Source: Blastomonas ursincola (lineage in GTDB: Bacteria > Pseudomonadota > Alphaproteobacteria > Sphingomonadales > Sphingomonadaceae). From it: DNA of 64,000 bases. This document shows, piece after piece, positions 43,686-51,173 of the stretch. The translations under genes were made by a program, and so were the position numbers. The first letter of the stretch is position 1. Each line of letters begins with the position of its first letter. The DNA is taken from assembly GCF_013607875.1 (NCBI RefSeq), contig NZ_VDES01000001.1, positions 1,160,073-1,224,072 on the forward strand, given 5' to 3'. Below the pieces are notes generated by a model, which was not told the DNA's origin, made no database searches, and was given only the letters and a program-made list of their open reading frames with translations.

Positions 43686-45563
43686 TTATTCTGCAGCAAT
43701 GGCGTAATTGGCCCAGCGCGGCTGGATCGGCGCAGGCAGCCCGGTTTCGGCCTCGCAATTGGCGCGCAAGGTCTCGATGCCAGGCCCGTAATCGAACAGC
43801 GGCAGGTCGCCGCGACCGGCACGGATCTCCGCCCGCAGGGCCTCGGTCGCGGCCAGATCGACCACGCCTTCGCCATCGGCGACGACGCCATAGGCCTTGG
43901 CCCCTGCAGGCGTGACCAGCCCCTGGCGGATTTCCTTGCCCACCAGCTCTGGATCGCGCTCGAGCGGGTCGCCCCAACCGCCGCCGCCCCAGGTGATGAA
44001 ATGGAGGACATCGCCCGCTTCGATGGCGACATCCTCCACCTTGTTGCCGACGATGGTTTGCGACCCGTCGGGCTTTTCGAGGATCTTGCGCGCGCGGGCG
44101 CCCGGCTTGCCGCCATTGACGCCCCAGGGCGGCACGAACCAGCGGTCGTCATGAATGGCGATGACGCCCGGCTCGAGGAAACGATAGGTCATGACGATGC
44201 CATTGCCGCCGCGATGCAGCCCCGCGCCGCCCGAGTCCGCCACGGTCTCGTAGCGTTCGATGACCAGCGGGAAATAGCGCTCCAGAAACTCGTTGGGCAC
44301 GTTGGTGAAGCCCGGCCAGAGCGAATGACCGTCGGGGCCATCGCCCATCGGACGGCCCGGAATGCCGCCAAAGCCGATCTGGAACAGCTGGAACCAGTCG
44401 CCCTTCTTGTCTGTCCCCGCATAGAACAGGTGCGGACTCGACGAGAACCCGGCGGCGTTGAGGAATTCGGGCGTCTTCTGACCGAGCAATCCGCCGAGGA
44501 TGTCGAAGATCCGGCCCAGCGCATGGGTGCGGCCCGAAAGCGCGGCGGGATAACGCGGCTTCAGCAGCGATCCTTCCGGAATGCGCACCTCGATCAGGTC
44601 GTAGAAGCCATCGTTGAACAGGATTTGCGGGTCGAAGACCATGATCATGTAGATGCCGAAGAACATCTTGAACATGTTCTCGTTGAGCAGGAAATTGATC
44701 GAGGCTTGGCTCTGCGGATCGGTGCCGTCGAAATCGAGAATGACGGTATCGCCTTCGCGCCACATCGTGCACTTGAGCTTGTACGGGCCATAGCCCATGC
44801 CGTCGTCGCAGATATAATCCTCGAAGCTCACCGGCTCCTCGCTGATCGCCTGGGCGAGCAAGGTCTTCATCGCGCGGTGGTTGCGCGCGAGCAGTTCCTG
44901 CGTCGCCGAGACATAGGTATCGACGCCGAAGCGCTCGCTCATCTCGATCACGCGGCGCGCGGCGACACGGCACGAGGCGATCAGCGCGTTCAGGTCCGCT
45001 GCGCACCAGGCGGGCGTGCGGCTCTGGTGCAGCACCAGCTTGACCAGATCCTCGTTGTACACGCCCTTCTTCCAGATCTTCACCGGCGGAATGCGTACGC
45101 CTTCCTGGAAGATGTTGGTCGCGTCGATCGGCATCGATCCGGGGACCTTGCCGCCGATATCGCTCTGATGGCCGAACATCGCGGTATAGGCGAGCAGGCG
45201 GCCGTCCTTGAACACCGGCAGCAGCACCAGCCAGTCGTTGCAATGGCTGATCGCGCCGCCGACCGAATAGGGGTCGGACAGGAAGATCATGTCGCCGTCC
45301 TCGAGCGTGCCGTTATAGCCTTCAAGAAAGCCACCGATGAAGCTGCCGAACTGGCCTACGATCATCCGGCCTTCATGGTCGGCGATCAGCGGAAAGGCAT
45401 CGCCCTGTTCGCGGATGCCGGGCGACATGGCGGTGCGCACGAGCGTCGCGTCCATCTCGATCCGCGCATTGCGCAGGGCGTTTTCGATGATGTCGAGCGT
45501 GACCGGATCGATCGCCTTCTTCTCGAACGGGGTGGTGTCGCTCTGGATGATGGTCGCGGGCAT
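43686..45563 (-). CDS. Hydantoinase B/oxoprolinase-family subunit
   Basis: 625 residues, the HyuB type, partner of HyuA in ATP-dependent hydantoinases, 5-oxoprolinases, acetone/acetophenone carboxylases and caprolactamases. Recognisable pieces: DPVTLDIIENALRNARIEMD, GGAISHCNDW, MFGHQSDIGG, and DGTDPQSQASINF. The N terminus starts at ATG 45563. It is 5 bp after hyuA and in the same operon. No gamma subunit typical of acetone carboxylase is seen. Confidence 0.9.
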   Translation of the reverse strand: MPATIIQSDTTPFEKKAIDPVTLDIIENALRNARIEMDATLVRTAMSPGIREQGDAFPLIADHEGRMIVGQFGSFIGGFLEGYNGTLEDGDMIFLSDPYSVGGAISHCNDWLVLLPVFKDGRLLAYTAMFGHQSDIGGKVPGSMPIDATNIFQEGVRIPPVKIWKKGVYNEDLVKLVLHQSRTPAWCAADLNALIASCRVAARRVIEMSERFGVDTYVSATQELLARNHRAMKTLLAQAISEEPVSFEDYICDDGMGYGPYKLKCTMWREGDTVILDFDGTDPQSQASINFLLNENMFKMFFGIYMIMVFDPQILFNDGFYDLIEVRIPEGSLLKPRYPAALSGRTHALGRIFDILGGLLGQKTPEFLNAAGFSSSPHLFYAGTDKKGDWFQLFQIGFGGIPGRPMGDGPDGHSLWPGFTNVPNEFLERYFPLVIERYETVADSGGAGLHRGGNGIVMTYRFLEPGVIAIHDDRWFVPPWGVNGGKPGARARKILEKPDGSQTIVGNKVEDVAIEAGDVLHFITWGGGGWGDPLERDPELVGKEIRQGLVTPAGAKAYGVVADGEGVVDLAATEALRAEIRAGRGDLPLFDYGPGIETLRANCEAETGLPAPIQPRWANYAIAAE

Positions 45564-45568
45564 GGTTT

Positions 45569-47626
45569 TCAGTTCCCCGTCTTCAGCGTGATCAGGATGT
45601 TGCCGACACTGTCCACGGTGCCGGTGCAGTCCGCCTCGATCAGCGTGGTGGAATCCATTTCGATGACGATGGCCGGCCCGGGGATGACATCCCCGGCGAG
45701 CAGCTTCGACCGGTCGTAGATGATCGCGGGCACCATCGCCCCGTCCATCCACAGCTCGTGATCGCGCAGCTTCGCCGCCGATGGATCGCCATTGCCCTCA
45801 GCCAGCTTGGCGGCGGGAAGGTCGAGCGCCTTGCCCATCGCCACCGCACGCAGGTTCACGATCTCGTGCTCCGAGTCCATGTTGAAGGTGAACAACCGGT
45901 GATGCTCCTCGTCGAAACGTCCGGTCAGCCATTCGATGCCATGGGTGTGCAGGTCGTCGCGGGTGACCGACATGGGTACCTCGAACGCCTGGCCGGCATA
46001 GCGGACATCGACCTCGAAGGTGATCGTGACATCGTCCTTCGCCACGCCCTCGGCGACCAGCTCGTCGCCGATCTGCGCCGCCATCTCGTCGAGAATGCCG
46101 CCCAGTTCCTCGAGCGTCGTCTGCGAAGCGAGGCGCGAGAAGCTGCGCGCGGTTTCGGTGCGCATCCGCGTCGTCGCATCGCCGAGCGCGCAGAGCACGC
46201 CGGGCGAGACCGGCGAGATCGCGGGCCAGCTGCCCATCAGCCGGGCGACCGCGTTGACGTGCAGCGGCCCTGCCCCGCCAAAGCCCATCAGCGCAAAGTC
46301 GCGCGGGTCATAGCCCTGCTGCACCGAGATCATGCGCAGCGCGCCGAACATGTTCTCGTTGACGATGTCGATGATGCCGCGCGCGGCGGCATAGAGGTCG
46401 ATCCCCAGCGCATCGGCAATAGTCTGCACCGCCTTTTTCGCTCCCTCGCGGTCGAGCTTGAAGGTACCGCCGAGCAATGCCTCGGGCAGATAGCCTAGCA
46501 CGACATTGGCGTCGGTCACGGTGGGCAGTTCGCCACCCTTGCCATAGGCGACAGGGCCCGGCACCGCGCCCGCCGATTGCGGGCCGACGCGCAGCGCGCC
46601 GGTCAGTTCGGGCACATAGGCGATCGATCCGCCGCCCGCGCCCACGGTCTTGACGTCGAGCGCCGAGGCACGGACCGACAGATGCCCGACCTCGGTGGTG
46701 CGCACGCGGCGCGCCTCCAGATTCTCGATCAGCGCGACATCGGTCGAGGTACCGCCGACATCGAGCGTCAGGATGTTCTTGATCCCGGCATTCTTGCCGA
46801 CCCAGATCGCGCCGGTCACGCCGCCTGCAGGCCCCGACATCAGCAGCGAGACGGGATGCTCCTCGGACTTTTCGGAAGACATGAGGCCACCGTCCGAGCG
46901 GAGCAGCGCGAGCTTGCCCGCCATGCCGGCATCGCGCAGACGGCTGCGCAGGTTGCGGACATAGCGGCCCACGACCGGGCGCACCGCGGCGTTGGCGACG
47001 GTGGTGAGCGTGCGCTCATATTCCTGCATCTCGGGCAGAACGATATGGCTCAGCGAGATCGGCACATCGGGCAGGATCTCGGCGGCCAGTTCCGCCACCC
47101 GCTTTTCATGCGCGCCGTTGAGATAGGCGTTCATCAGGCTGACGGTCAGCGCCTCGATCCCCTGGCCCTTCAGCTTTTCGAGAGCGGCGCGGATATCAGC
47201 ATCATCGGTCGGGCGGATTTCCGAGCCTTGCGCCGACATGCGGCCCTTGATCTCGACCGTGTCTTCCAATGCTGCGAGCGGGGTCGGCTTGGGCCAGACG
47301 ATCCAGCCGGCAAGACCACCGGGCACGAAGCTGCGCGCGATCTGCATTACCTGGCGATAGCCCTCGGTAACGATCAGGCCGACGCGTGCGCCCTTGCCCT
47401 CCAGCACCGCATTGGTGGCGACCGTCGTGCCGTGCAGGAAGATCTCGACATCCGCCGGCGTGATCCCGGCATTGGCGCAGATCGCCTGCACGCCGATCAG
47501 GATGCCTTCGGAACTGTCATGCGGGGTCGAAGGGGTCTTGTGCCGCCAGAAGGCGCCCGATTGTTCGTCGAACAGCAGCAGATCGGTAAATGTGCCGCCG
47601 ACATCGACACCCAGCCTGTAACTCAT
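45569..47626 (-). CDS. Hydantoinase A/oxoprolinase-family ATPase subunit
   Basis: 685 residues, ASKHA-fold ATPase. The N-terminal phosphate loop is GVDVGGTFTDLLLFD and the second is LTLDVGGTSTDVALI; HGTTVATNAVLEGKGA is the family linker. Activates the carbonyl of a hydantoin, lactam or ketone by phosphorylation together with the B subunit. The substrate of this pair is unknown. RYRLGVDVGG begins at the ATG at 47626. Confidence 0.9.
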   Translation of the reverse strand: MSYRLGVDVGGTFTDLLLFDEQSGAFWRHKTPSTPHDSSEGILIGVQAICANAGITPADVEIFLHGTTVATNAVLEGKGARVGLIVTEGYRQVMQIARSFVPGGLAGWIVWPKPTPLAALEDTVEIKGRMSAQGSEIRPTDDADIRAALEKLKGQGIEALTVSLMNAYLNGAHEKRVAELAAEILPDVPISLSHIVLPEMQEYERTLTTVANAAVRPVVGRYVRNLRSRLRDAGMAGKLALLRSDGGLMSSEKSEEHPVSLLMSGPAGGVTGAIWVGKNAGIKNILTLDVGGTSTDVALIENLEARRVRTTEVGHLSVRASALDVKTVGAGGGSIAYVPELTGALRVGPQSAGAVPGPVAYGKGGELPTVTDANVVLGYLPEALLGGTFKLDREGAKKAVQTIADALGIDLYAAARGIIDIVNENMFGALRMISVQQGYDPRDFALMGFGGAGPLHVNAVARLMGSWPAISPVSPGVLCALGDATTRMRTETARSFSRLASQTTLEELGGILDEMAAQIGDELVAEGVAKDDVTITFEVDVRYAGQAFEVPMSVTRDDLHTHGIEWLTGRFDEEHHRLFTFNMDSEHEIVNLRAVAMGKALDLPAAKLAEGNGDPSAAKLRDHELWMDGAMVPAIIYDRSKLLAGDVIPGPAIVIEMDSTTLIEADCTGTVDSVGNILITLKTGN

Positions 47627-47686
47627 TCATTCACCCCTTCGCTTGTCGGCGCTGTCGCCGACACGATTGATGTGTTGGCCTTCCCG

Positions 47687-48592
47687 TCAGGCTGCCGCGC
47701 GGGCAACCAGAGAGGGCAGCTCCCGACCGAGAATCCCGGCCATCCAGCGATTGGCGGCAATGGCCGCATCCAGATTCATGCCATGATCCAGCCCCGACCG
47801 CTCGGCGAGATAGATCAACTCTTCGGTCGCGATATTGCCGGTCGCCCTGGGCGCGAACGGGCAGCCGCCAAGCCCACCCAGGCTGGCGTCGAGCACGGAA
47901 ACACCCGCCTGGATCGCCGCCCAGGCATTGGCGATGCCGGTGCCGCGCGTGTTGTGAAAATGCGCGCGCAGCGGAATATCGGCGGGCACGAATTCGCGCA
48001 GACGTCCGTACAGGTCCGTCACCTGCGCGGGCACCCCGACGCCGATCGTGTCGGCGAGCGCAATCTCGGAAGGCCCTGCCTCGAGCACGGCCCTGGCGAT
48101 ATCGACGATCCGCTGCGCCGGCACATCGCCCTCGAACGGGCAGCCAAACGCGGCGGAGATGGTCACCTGCGCGATCAGGCCGTTCTCCTTGGCAAAGCGG
48201 ATCATCTCGCTCGCTTCGGCAATGCCCTCGGCGACGGTCTGGCCCTGGTTCTTCTGCCCGAACGTGTCGGTGGCGACGATGACGCAGCCGATCTCGTCGA
48301 CCCCGCGCCTGCCGCCCTCCTTCGTCGCCAGCGCGCGCAGCACGCCGCGCTTGTTCAGCGTCAGGCCGATATAGGAAACGTCGTTACGGTCGGGCAGCCC
48401 GGCGATCACGGCTTCGGCATCGGCCATCTGCGGCACGCGCTGCGGGTGGACGAAGCTCGCCACCTCGAGCCGCCGCGCACCGGCGTCGATCATCCGCCCT
48501 ATCATCTCCAGCTTGTCGGCGGTGGAGACGATGTCCGGTTCGTTCTGCAGGCCGTCACGCGGGCCGACTTCGACAATCTGGATGCTGTTCAT
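47687..48592 (-). CDS. HMG-CoA lyase-like enzyme
   Basis: 301 residues, DRE-TIM family. The catalytic pattern of hydroxymethylglutaryl-CoA lyase is intact: VEVGPRDGLQNE, the metal histidines in RAHFHNTRG, and the reactive cysteine in GLGGCPFAP. Cleaves 3-hydroxy-3-methylglutaryl-CoA, or in relatives another branched 3-hydroxyacyl-CoA. ATG 48592 matches the family N terminus; another ATG lies 18 bp upstream inside the operator. No Shine-Dalgarno precedes either. Confidence 0.88.
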   Translation of the reverse strand: MNSIQIVEVGPRDGLQNEPDIVSTADKLEMIGRMIDAGARRLEVASFVHPQRVPQMADAEAVIAGLPDRNDVSYIGLTLNKRGVLRALATKEGGRRGVDEIGCVIVATDTFGQKNQGQTVAEGIAEASEMIRFAKENGLIAQVTISAAFGCPFEGDVPAQRIVDIARAVLEAGPSEIALADTIGVGVPAQVTDLYGRLREFVPADIPLRAHFHNTRGTGIANAWAAIQAGVSVLDASLGGLGGCPFAPRATGNIATEELIYLAERSGLDHGMNLDAAIAANRWMAGILGRELPSLVARAAA

Positions 48593-48600
48593 GGCGATGT

Positions 48601-48610
48601 TTGTATACAT
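48601..48610. promoter_or_regulatory. GntR operator-like site at the HMG-CoA lyase start
   Basis: TTGTATACAT, one base from the perfect palindrome at 49441-49450. It spans the alternative upstream ATG of the lyase and lies in the gap after gntR, so the regulator could control the downstream genes separately. Confidence 0.65.
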
Positions 48611-48646
48611 TTGTGGGGAGCCCGTCCAGCCGCTCGGGAAAATGCC

Positions 48647-49330
48647 TCAGTCATTGGCCTGGCGCTGCTCCTTGTGGCGCTTGGCGGTGCTGCTGAAGAC
48701 ATGGAAGGCGCGGCGGATATGGCTGGTCATCACCGCGCGGGCCCAGTGCGAATCGCGTGCGGTGAACGCTGCGATCAGTTCGCGATGCTCGCGCGCCGAT
48801 TGCAGCAGCTCTTCGGTCTTGTACTGCGCGGCCGTGCGGCGGACCACGGGCTGCTCGACCAGCATCGGCAGCATGGCGGACAGGCGCGGCGAGCGGGCAG
48901 CCTCCAGAATGATCTCGTGAAAGCGCCGGTTCTGCGCAAGGAAAGCGGTGACATCGGGCGGACTGCACCGCACCGCCGCGTCGAGAAGATCCGAAATCCG
49001 GCCAAGTTCCTCGATCTGACGGGCCGAGATATTGCGCGCGGCGCGGCTGGCGGCATGACCCTCGAGCATGCCGCGCAGCACGAACATCTCGTCGATATCG
49101 TCGGCCGACCAGTCGGCGACGAACAGCCGCTTCGAATCGCTGCGCACGATCAGCAGCTCGTTCTCGAGCCGCCGCACCGCCTCGCGCACCGGAGTGCGCG
49201 ACACGCCAGATATGCGCGCGAGCTGCTCCTCCGTCAGCTGCTGGCCTGGTTCCGCGCGGCCCGAAAGCACGAACTGACGGATCTTGTCATAGGCGATATC
49301 CGATGCCCGCGGCGATGCTGCCTTTTCCAT
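48647..49330 (-). CDS. GntR-family regulator (FCD/FadR subfamily)
   Basis: 227 residues. N-terminal winged HTH: IAYDKIRQFVLSGRAEPGQQ, LTEEQLARISGVSRTPVREA with recognition helix, then the helical FCD ligand domain (MLEGHAASRAARN, RRFHEIILEAARS, HRELIAAF). Such regulators bind acyl or amino-acid-like effectors. The gene heads the minus-strand operon; TTGTATACAA lies 110 bp upstream in the divergent region, fitting autoregulation. The start is set at the ATG at 49330. Confidence 0.92.
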   Translation of the reverse strand: MEKAASPRASDIAYDKIRQFVLSGRAEPGQQLTEEQLARISGVSRTPVREAVRRLENELLIVRSDSKRLFVADWSADDIDEMFVLRGMLEGHAASRAARNISARQIEELGRISDLLDAAVRCSPPDVTAFLAQNRRFHEIILEAARSPRLSAMLPMLVEQPVVRRTAAQYKTEELLQSAREHRELIAAFTARDSHWARAVMTSHIRRAFHVFSSTAKRHKEQRQAND

Positions 49331-49440
49331 TGCCTGCCATCCCGTCCCGGGGTCACGCACCGCTCCGGCGTCCCATGCCCGGTGCGTGCCCAATTGCGCC
49401 GATCTTGCGCCAATCCAATTTCGTTCTTGACGATAGACAT

Positions 49441-49450
49441 TTGTATACAA
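49441..49450. promoter_or_regulatory. Palindromic GntR operator between the divergent operons
   Basis: TTGTATACAA, a perfect 10-bp palindrome fitting the GntR-family pattern GT...AC. It lies between the gntR start (49330) and the racemase-like start (49517). TTGACG at 49427 could be part of a plus-strand promoter overlapping it. Confidence 0.75.
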
Positions 49451-49516
49451 TACCGTCAAGCCATGGATCGCGGTCGGACCAACCGATGCAGACGATCCCG
49501 AAAGGTGGGGTAGCGT

Positions 49517-50269
49517 ATGGCAGATGATCGCCGCATCAAGGTGATAGTACCCATTCCCATGGACGAGGCCGGTGTCGCCGCCCGTGCTGCACAGCTGCCT
49601 TCCGATTTCGTCCGCTCCGGATTTTCACCCGAATTCGTCGCCGTCCCCTGGGGCGCGGCGCTGGGCGACAGCTATCACGACATGCTGCTGATGGACTGGA
49701 CCGTGTTCCAGACCGGCATCACCGCCGAAGACGAGGGCTATGCCGGAGTGCTGATCGACACGGTCAGCGATTCGGGTCTGCGCGCGCTGCGCTCGCGCCT
49801 GACGATCCCGGTGATCGGCCCGGGCGAGGCGGCATTCGCTGCCGCGATGATGCTGGGCAAGAAGTTCACGGTGCTCACCATGTGGCCCGAATGGTTTCCG
49901 CTCTACCAGAAGACGCTCACCGAATACGGCTTCTGGGACCGCGTCGCCTCGCTGCGGTCGATCGACACCCGGCCCGATGTCACCGAACTGCTCGCGGGCA
50001 AGGAAGAGGTGATCTTCGACAAGCTCAAGGCCGAAGCGACGCGCGCGATGGAAGAAGACGGTGCGGACGTCATCGTGCTCGGCTCCACCACCATGCACCA
50101 GTCGGCCGCGTTCCTGGCGGCCAACCTGCCGATCCCGGTGATCAACCCCGGCCAGGTCGCATGGAAATTTCTCGAAGGGCTGATCGAGTGCGGCCTCACC
50201 CACAGCAAGAAGGCATTTCCCACCCCGGAAGTGCCCAAGGATGCAGATATCAGAAAGGGTTGGTTCTGA
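49517..50269 (+). CDS. Hydantoin racemase/Asp-Glu racemase-superfamily protein lacking both catalytic cysteines
   Basis: 250 residues with the pseudo-symmetric racemase fold. In hydantoin racemases two cysteines sit in CFxDPGL and LGCTxM motifs; here the equivalents read TVSDSGL (Thr82) and LGSTTM (Ser190). The only cysteine is near residue 229. Racemisation by the usual two-cysteine mechanism is therefore unlikely; it may be an isomerase, a decarboxylase with another mechanism, or a binding protein. AGGTGGGG precedes the ATG. First gene of the plus-strand operon; it overlaps the next gene by TGATG. Confidence 0.85.
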   Translation: MADDRRIKVIVPIPMDEAGVAARAAQLPSDFVRSGFSPEFVAVPWGAALGDSYHDMLLMDWTVFQTGITAEDEGYAGVLIDTVSDSGLRALRSRLTIPVIGPGEAAFAAAMMLGKKFTVLTMWPEWFPLYQKTLTEYGFWDRVASLRSIDTRPDVTELLAGKEEVIFDKLKAEATRAMEEDGADVIVLGSTTMHQSAAFLAANLPIPVINPGQVAWKFLEGLIECGLTHSKKAFPTPEVPKDADIRKGWF

Positions 50270-50700
50270 TGACAGACTGGTCACCTGGCGGCGCAGGACA
50301 GGCCCCGCTGCCCTATCCGTTCTATGTCGACATCGTCACCAAGCGCTATTTCGATGGCGTCGACAACAAGAACATGGACGAGGTGCTCAACTGCTTCGCG
50401 CCCGATGCGCGGCTGACCGAGGTCACATCGAACACCGTGCATGACGGACGCGAAGCGATCCGTGCGATGTTCGTCAAGCTGTTCGCCGATTTCGAGCAGA
50501 TCTGGCACGGCAATTTCGTGCATGTCGCCGATCCGCAATCGAACGCGGTCTGCTCGCAGTTCACCGTGCTGATCACCCCGAATGGCGGCGAGCAGCTGCG
50601 CTACGAGAACTGCAACCGCTTCTACCTCAAGGACCGGCTGTTCCAGGAGGTGTTCGTCTATATGAGCGGCGACAACCTGCTCAAAGAGGGGGATCTCTGA
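50269..50700 (+). CDS. NTF2-like (SnoaL-type) protein, first of a tandem pair
   Basis: 143 residues, alpha+beta cone fold of the NTF2/SnoaL superfamily: YFDGVDNKNMDEVLNCFAPDARL, VHDGREAIRAMFVKLF, and the C-terminal FYLKDRLFQEVFVYMSGDN. The family includes small isomerases, dehydratases and ligand-binding proteins. It starts inside the preceding stop (TGATG) and ends inside the following start, so all three are coupled. Confidence 0.88.
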   Translation: MTDWSPGGAGQAPLPYPFYVDIVTKRYFDGVDNKNMDEVLNCFAPDARLTEVTSNTVHDGREAIRAMFVKLFADFEQIWHGNFVHVADPQSNAVCSQFTVLITPNGGEQLRYENCNRFYLKDRLFQEVFVYMSGDNLLKEGDL

Positions 50701-51098
50701 TGCAATATGCCCCGACAATGCGCCGCGACGAACTGATCGCGTTCGCAACGCAGAGCTATTTCGCCAGCGTCGACCGCAAGGACATGGCTGCGACGCTCGC
50801 CTGCTTCCATGACGAGGCGCTGTTCACCGTCCAGACCAGCTTCACCACCCATGCCGGCAAGGCTGCGATCGAGCGGATGTTCACCGATTTCTTCGGTGCC
50901 TGGGACAAGATCGTCCACCGCGATTTCACCTGCACGGTCGATGAAACCAATGGCCGGATCGCGGCAAGCTTCATTGCCGAACTGACCGCCGCCGATGGCA
51001 GCGTCACGACCTTGCACAACACCAATTTCTGGCGCCTGCGCGACGGAAAGTTCCAAGAAGTCTACGTCTATATGAGCGGGGCCAATGTGCTGGTCTGA
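50700..51098 (+). CDS. NTF2-like (SnoaL-type) protein, second of a tandem pair
   Basis: 132 residues, paralogue of the preceding gene (YFASVDRKDMAATLACFHDEAL, and the shared ending LRDGKFQEVYVYMSGANVL). The pair may form a heterodimeric enzyme or binding protein. Coupled by TGATG to its neighbour and 75 bp before the TonB receptor. Confidence 0.88.
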   Translation: MQYAPTMRRDELIAFATQSYFASVDRKDMAATLACFHDEALFTVQTSFTTHAGKAAIERMFTDFFGAWDKIVHRDFTCTVDETNGRIAASFIAELTAADGSVTTLHNTNFWRLRDGKFQEVYVYMSGANVLV

Positions 51099-51173
51099 AG
51101 ACCGGCCGAAACAACACCCGCCAAGCAAAATATAGGGTTCGGGGGAACCCACATAAATCAGGGAGTTCACAGC

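Noticed and set aside
42453-45719. Very long plus-strand frame of 1088 codons
   Set aside because: It runs antisense to the CoA-transferase and hydantoinase B genes, its translation has no family motifs and its composition is that of a high-GC shadow frame.
46577-49513. Long plus-strand frame of 978 codons
   Set aside because: Antisense to hydantoinase A, the HMG-CoA-lyase-like gene and gntR; no recognisable motif or ribosome binding site.
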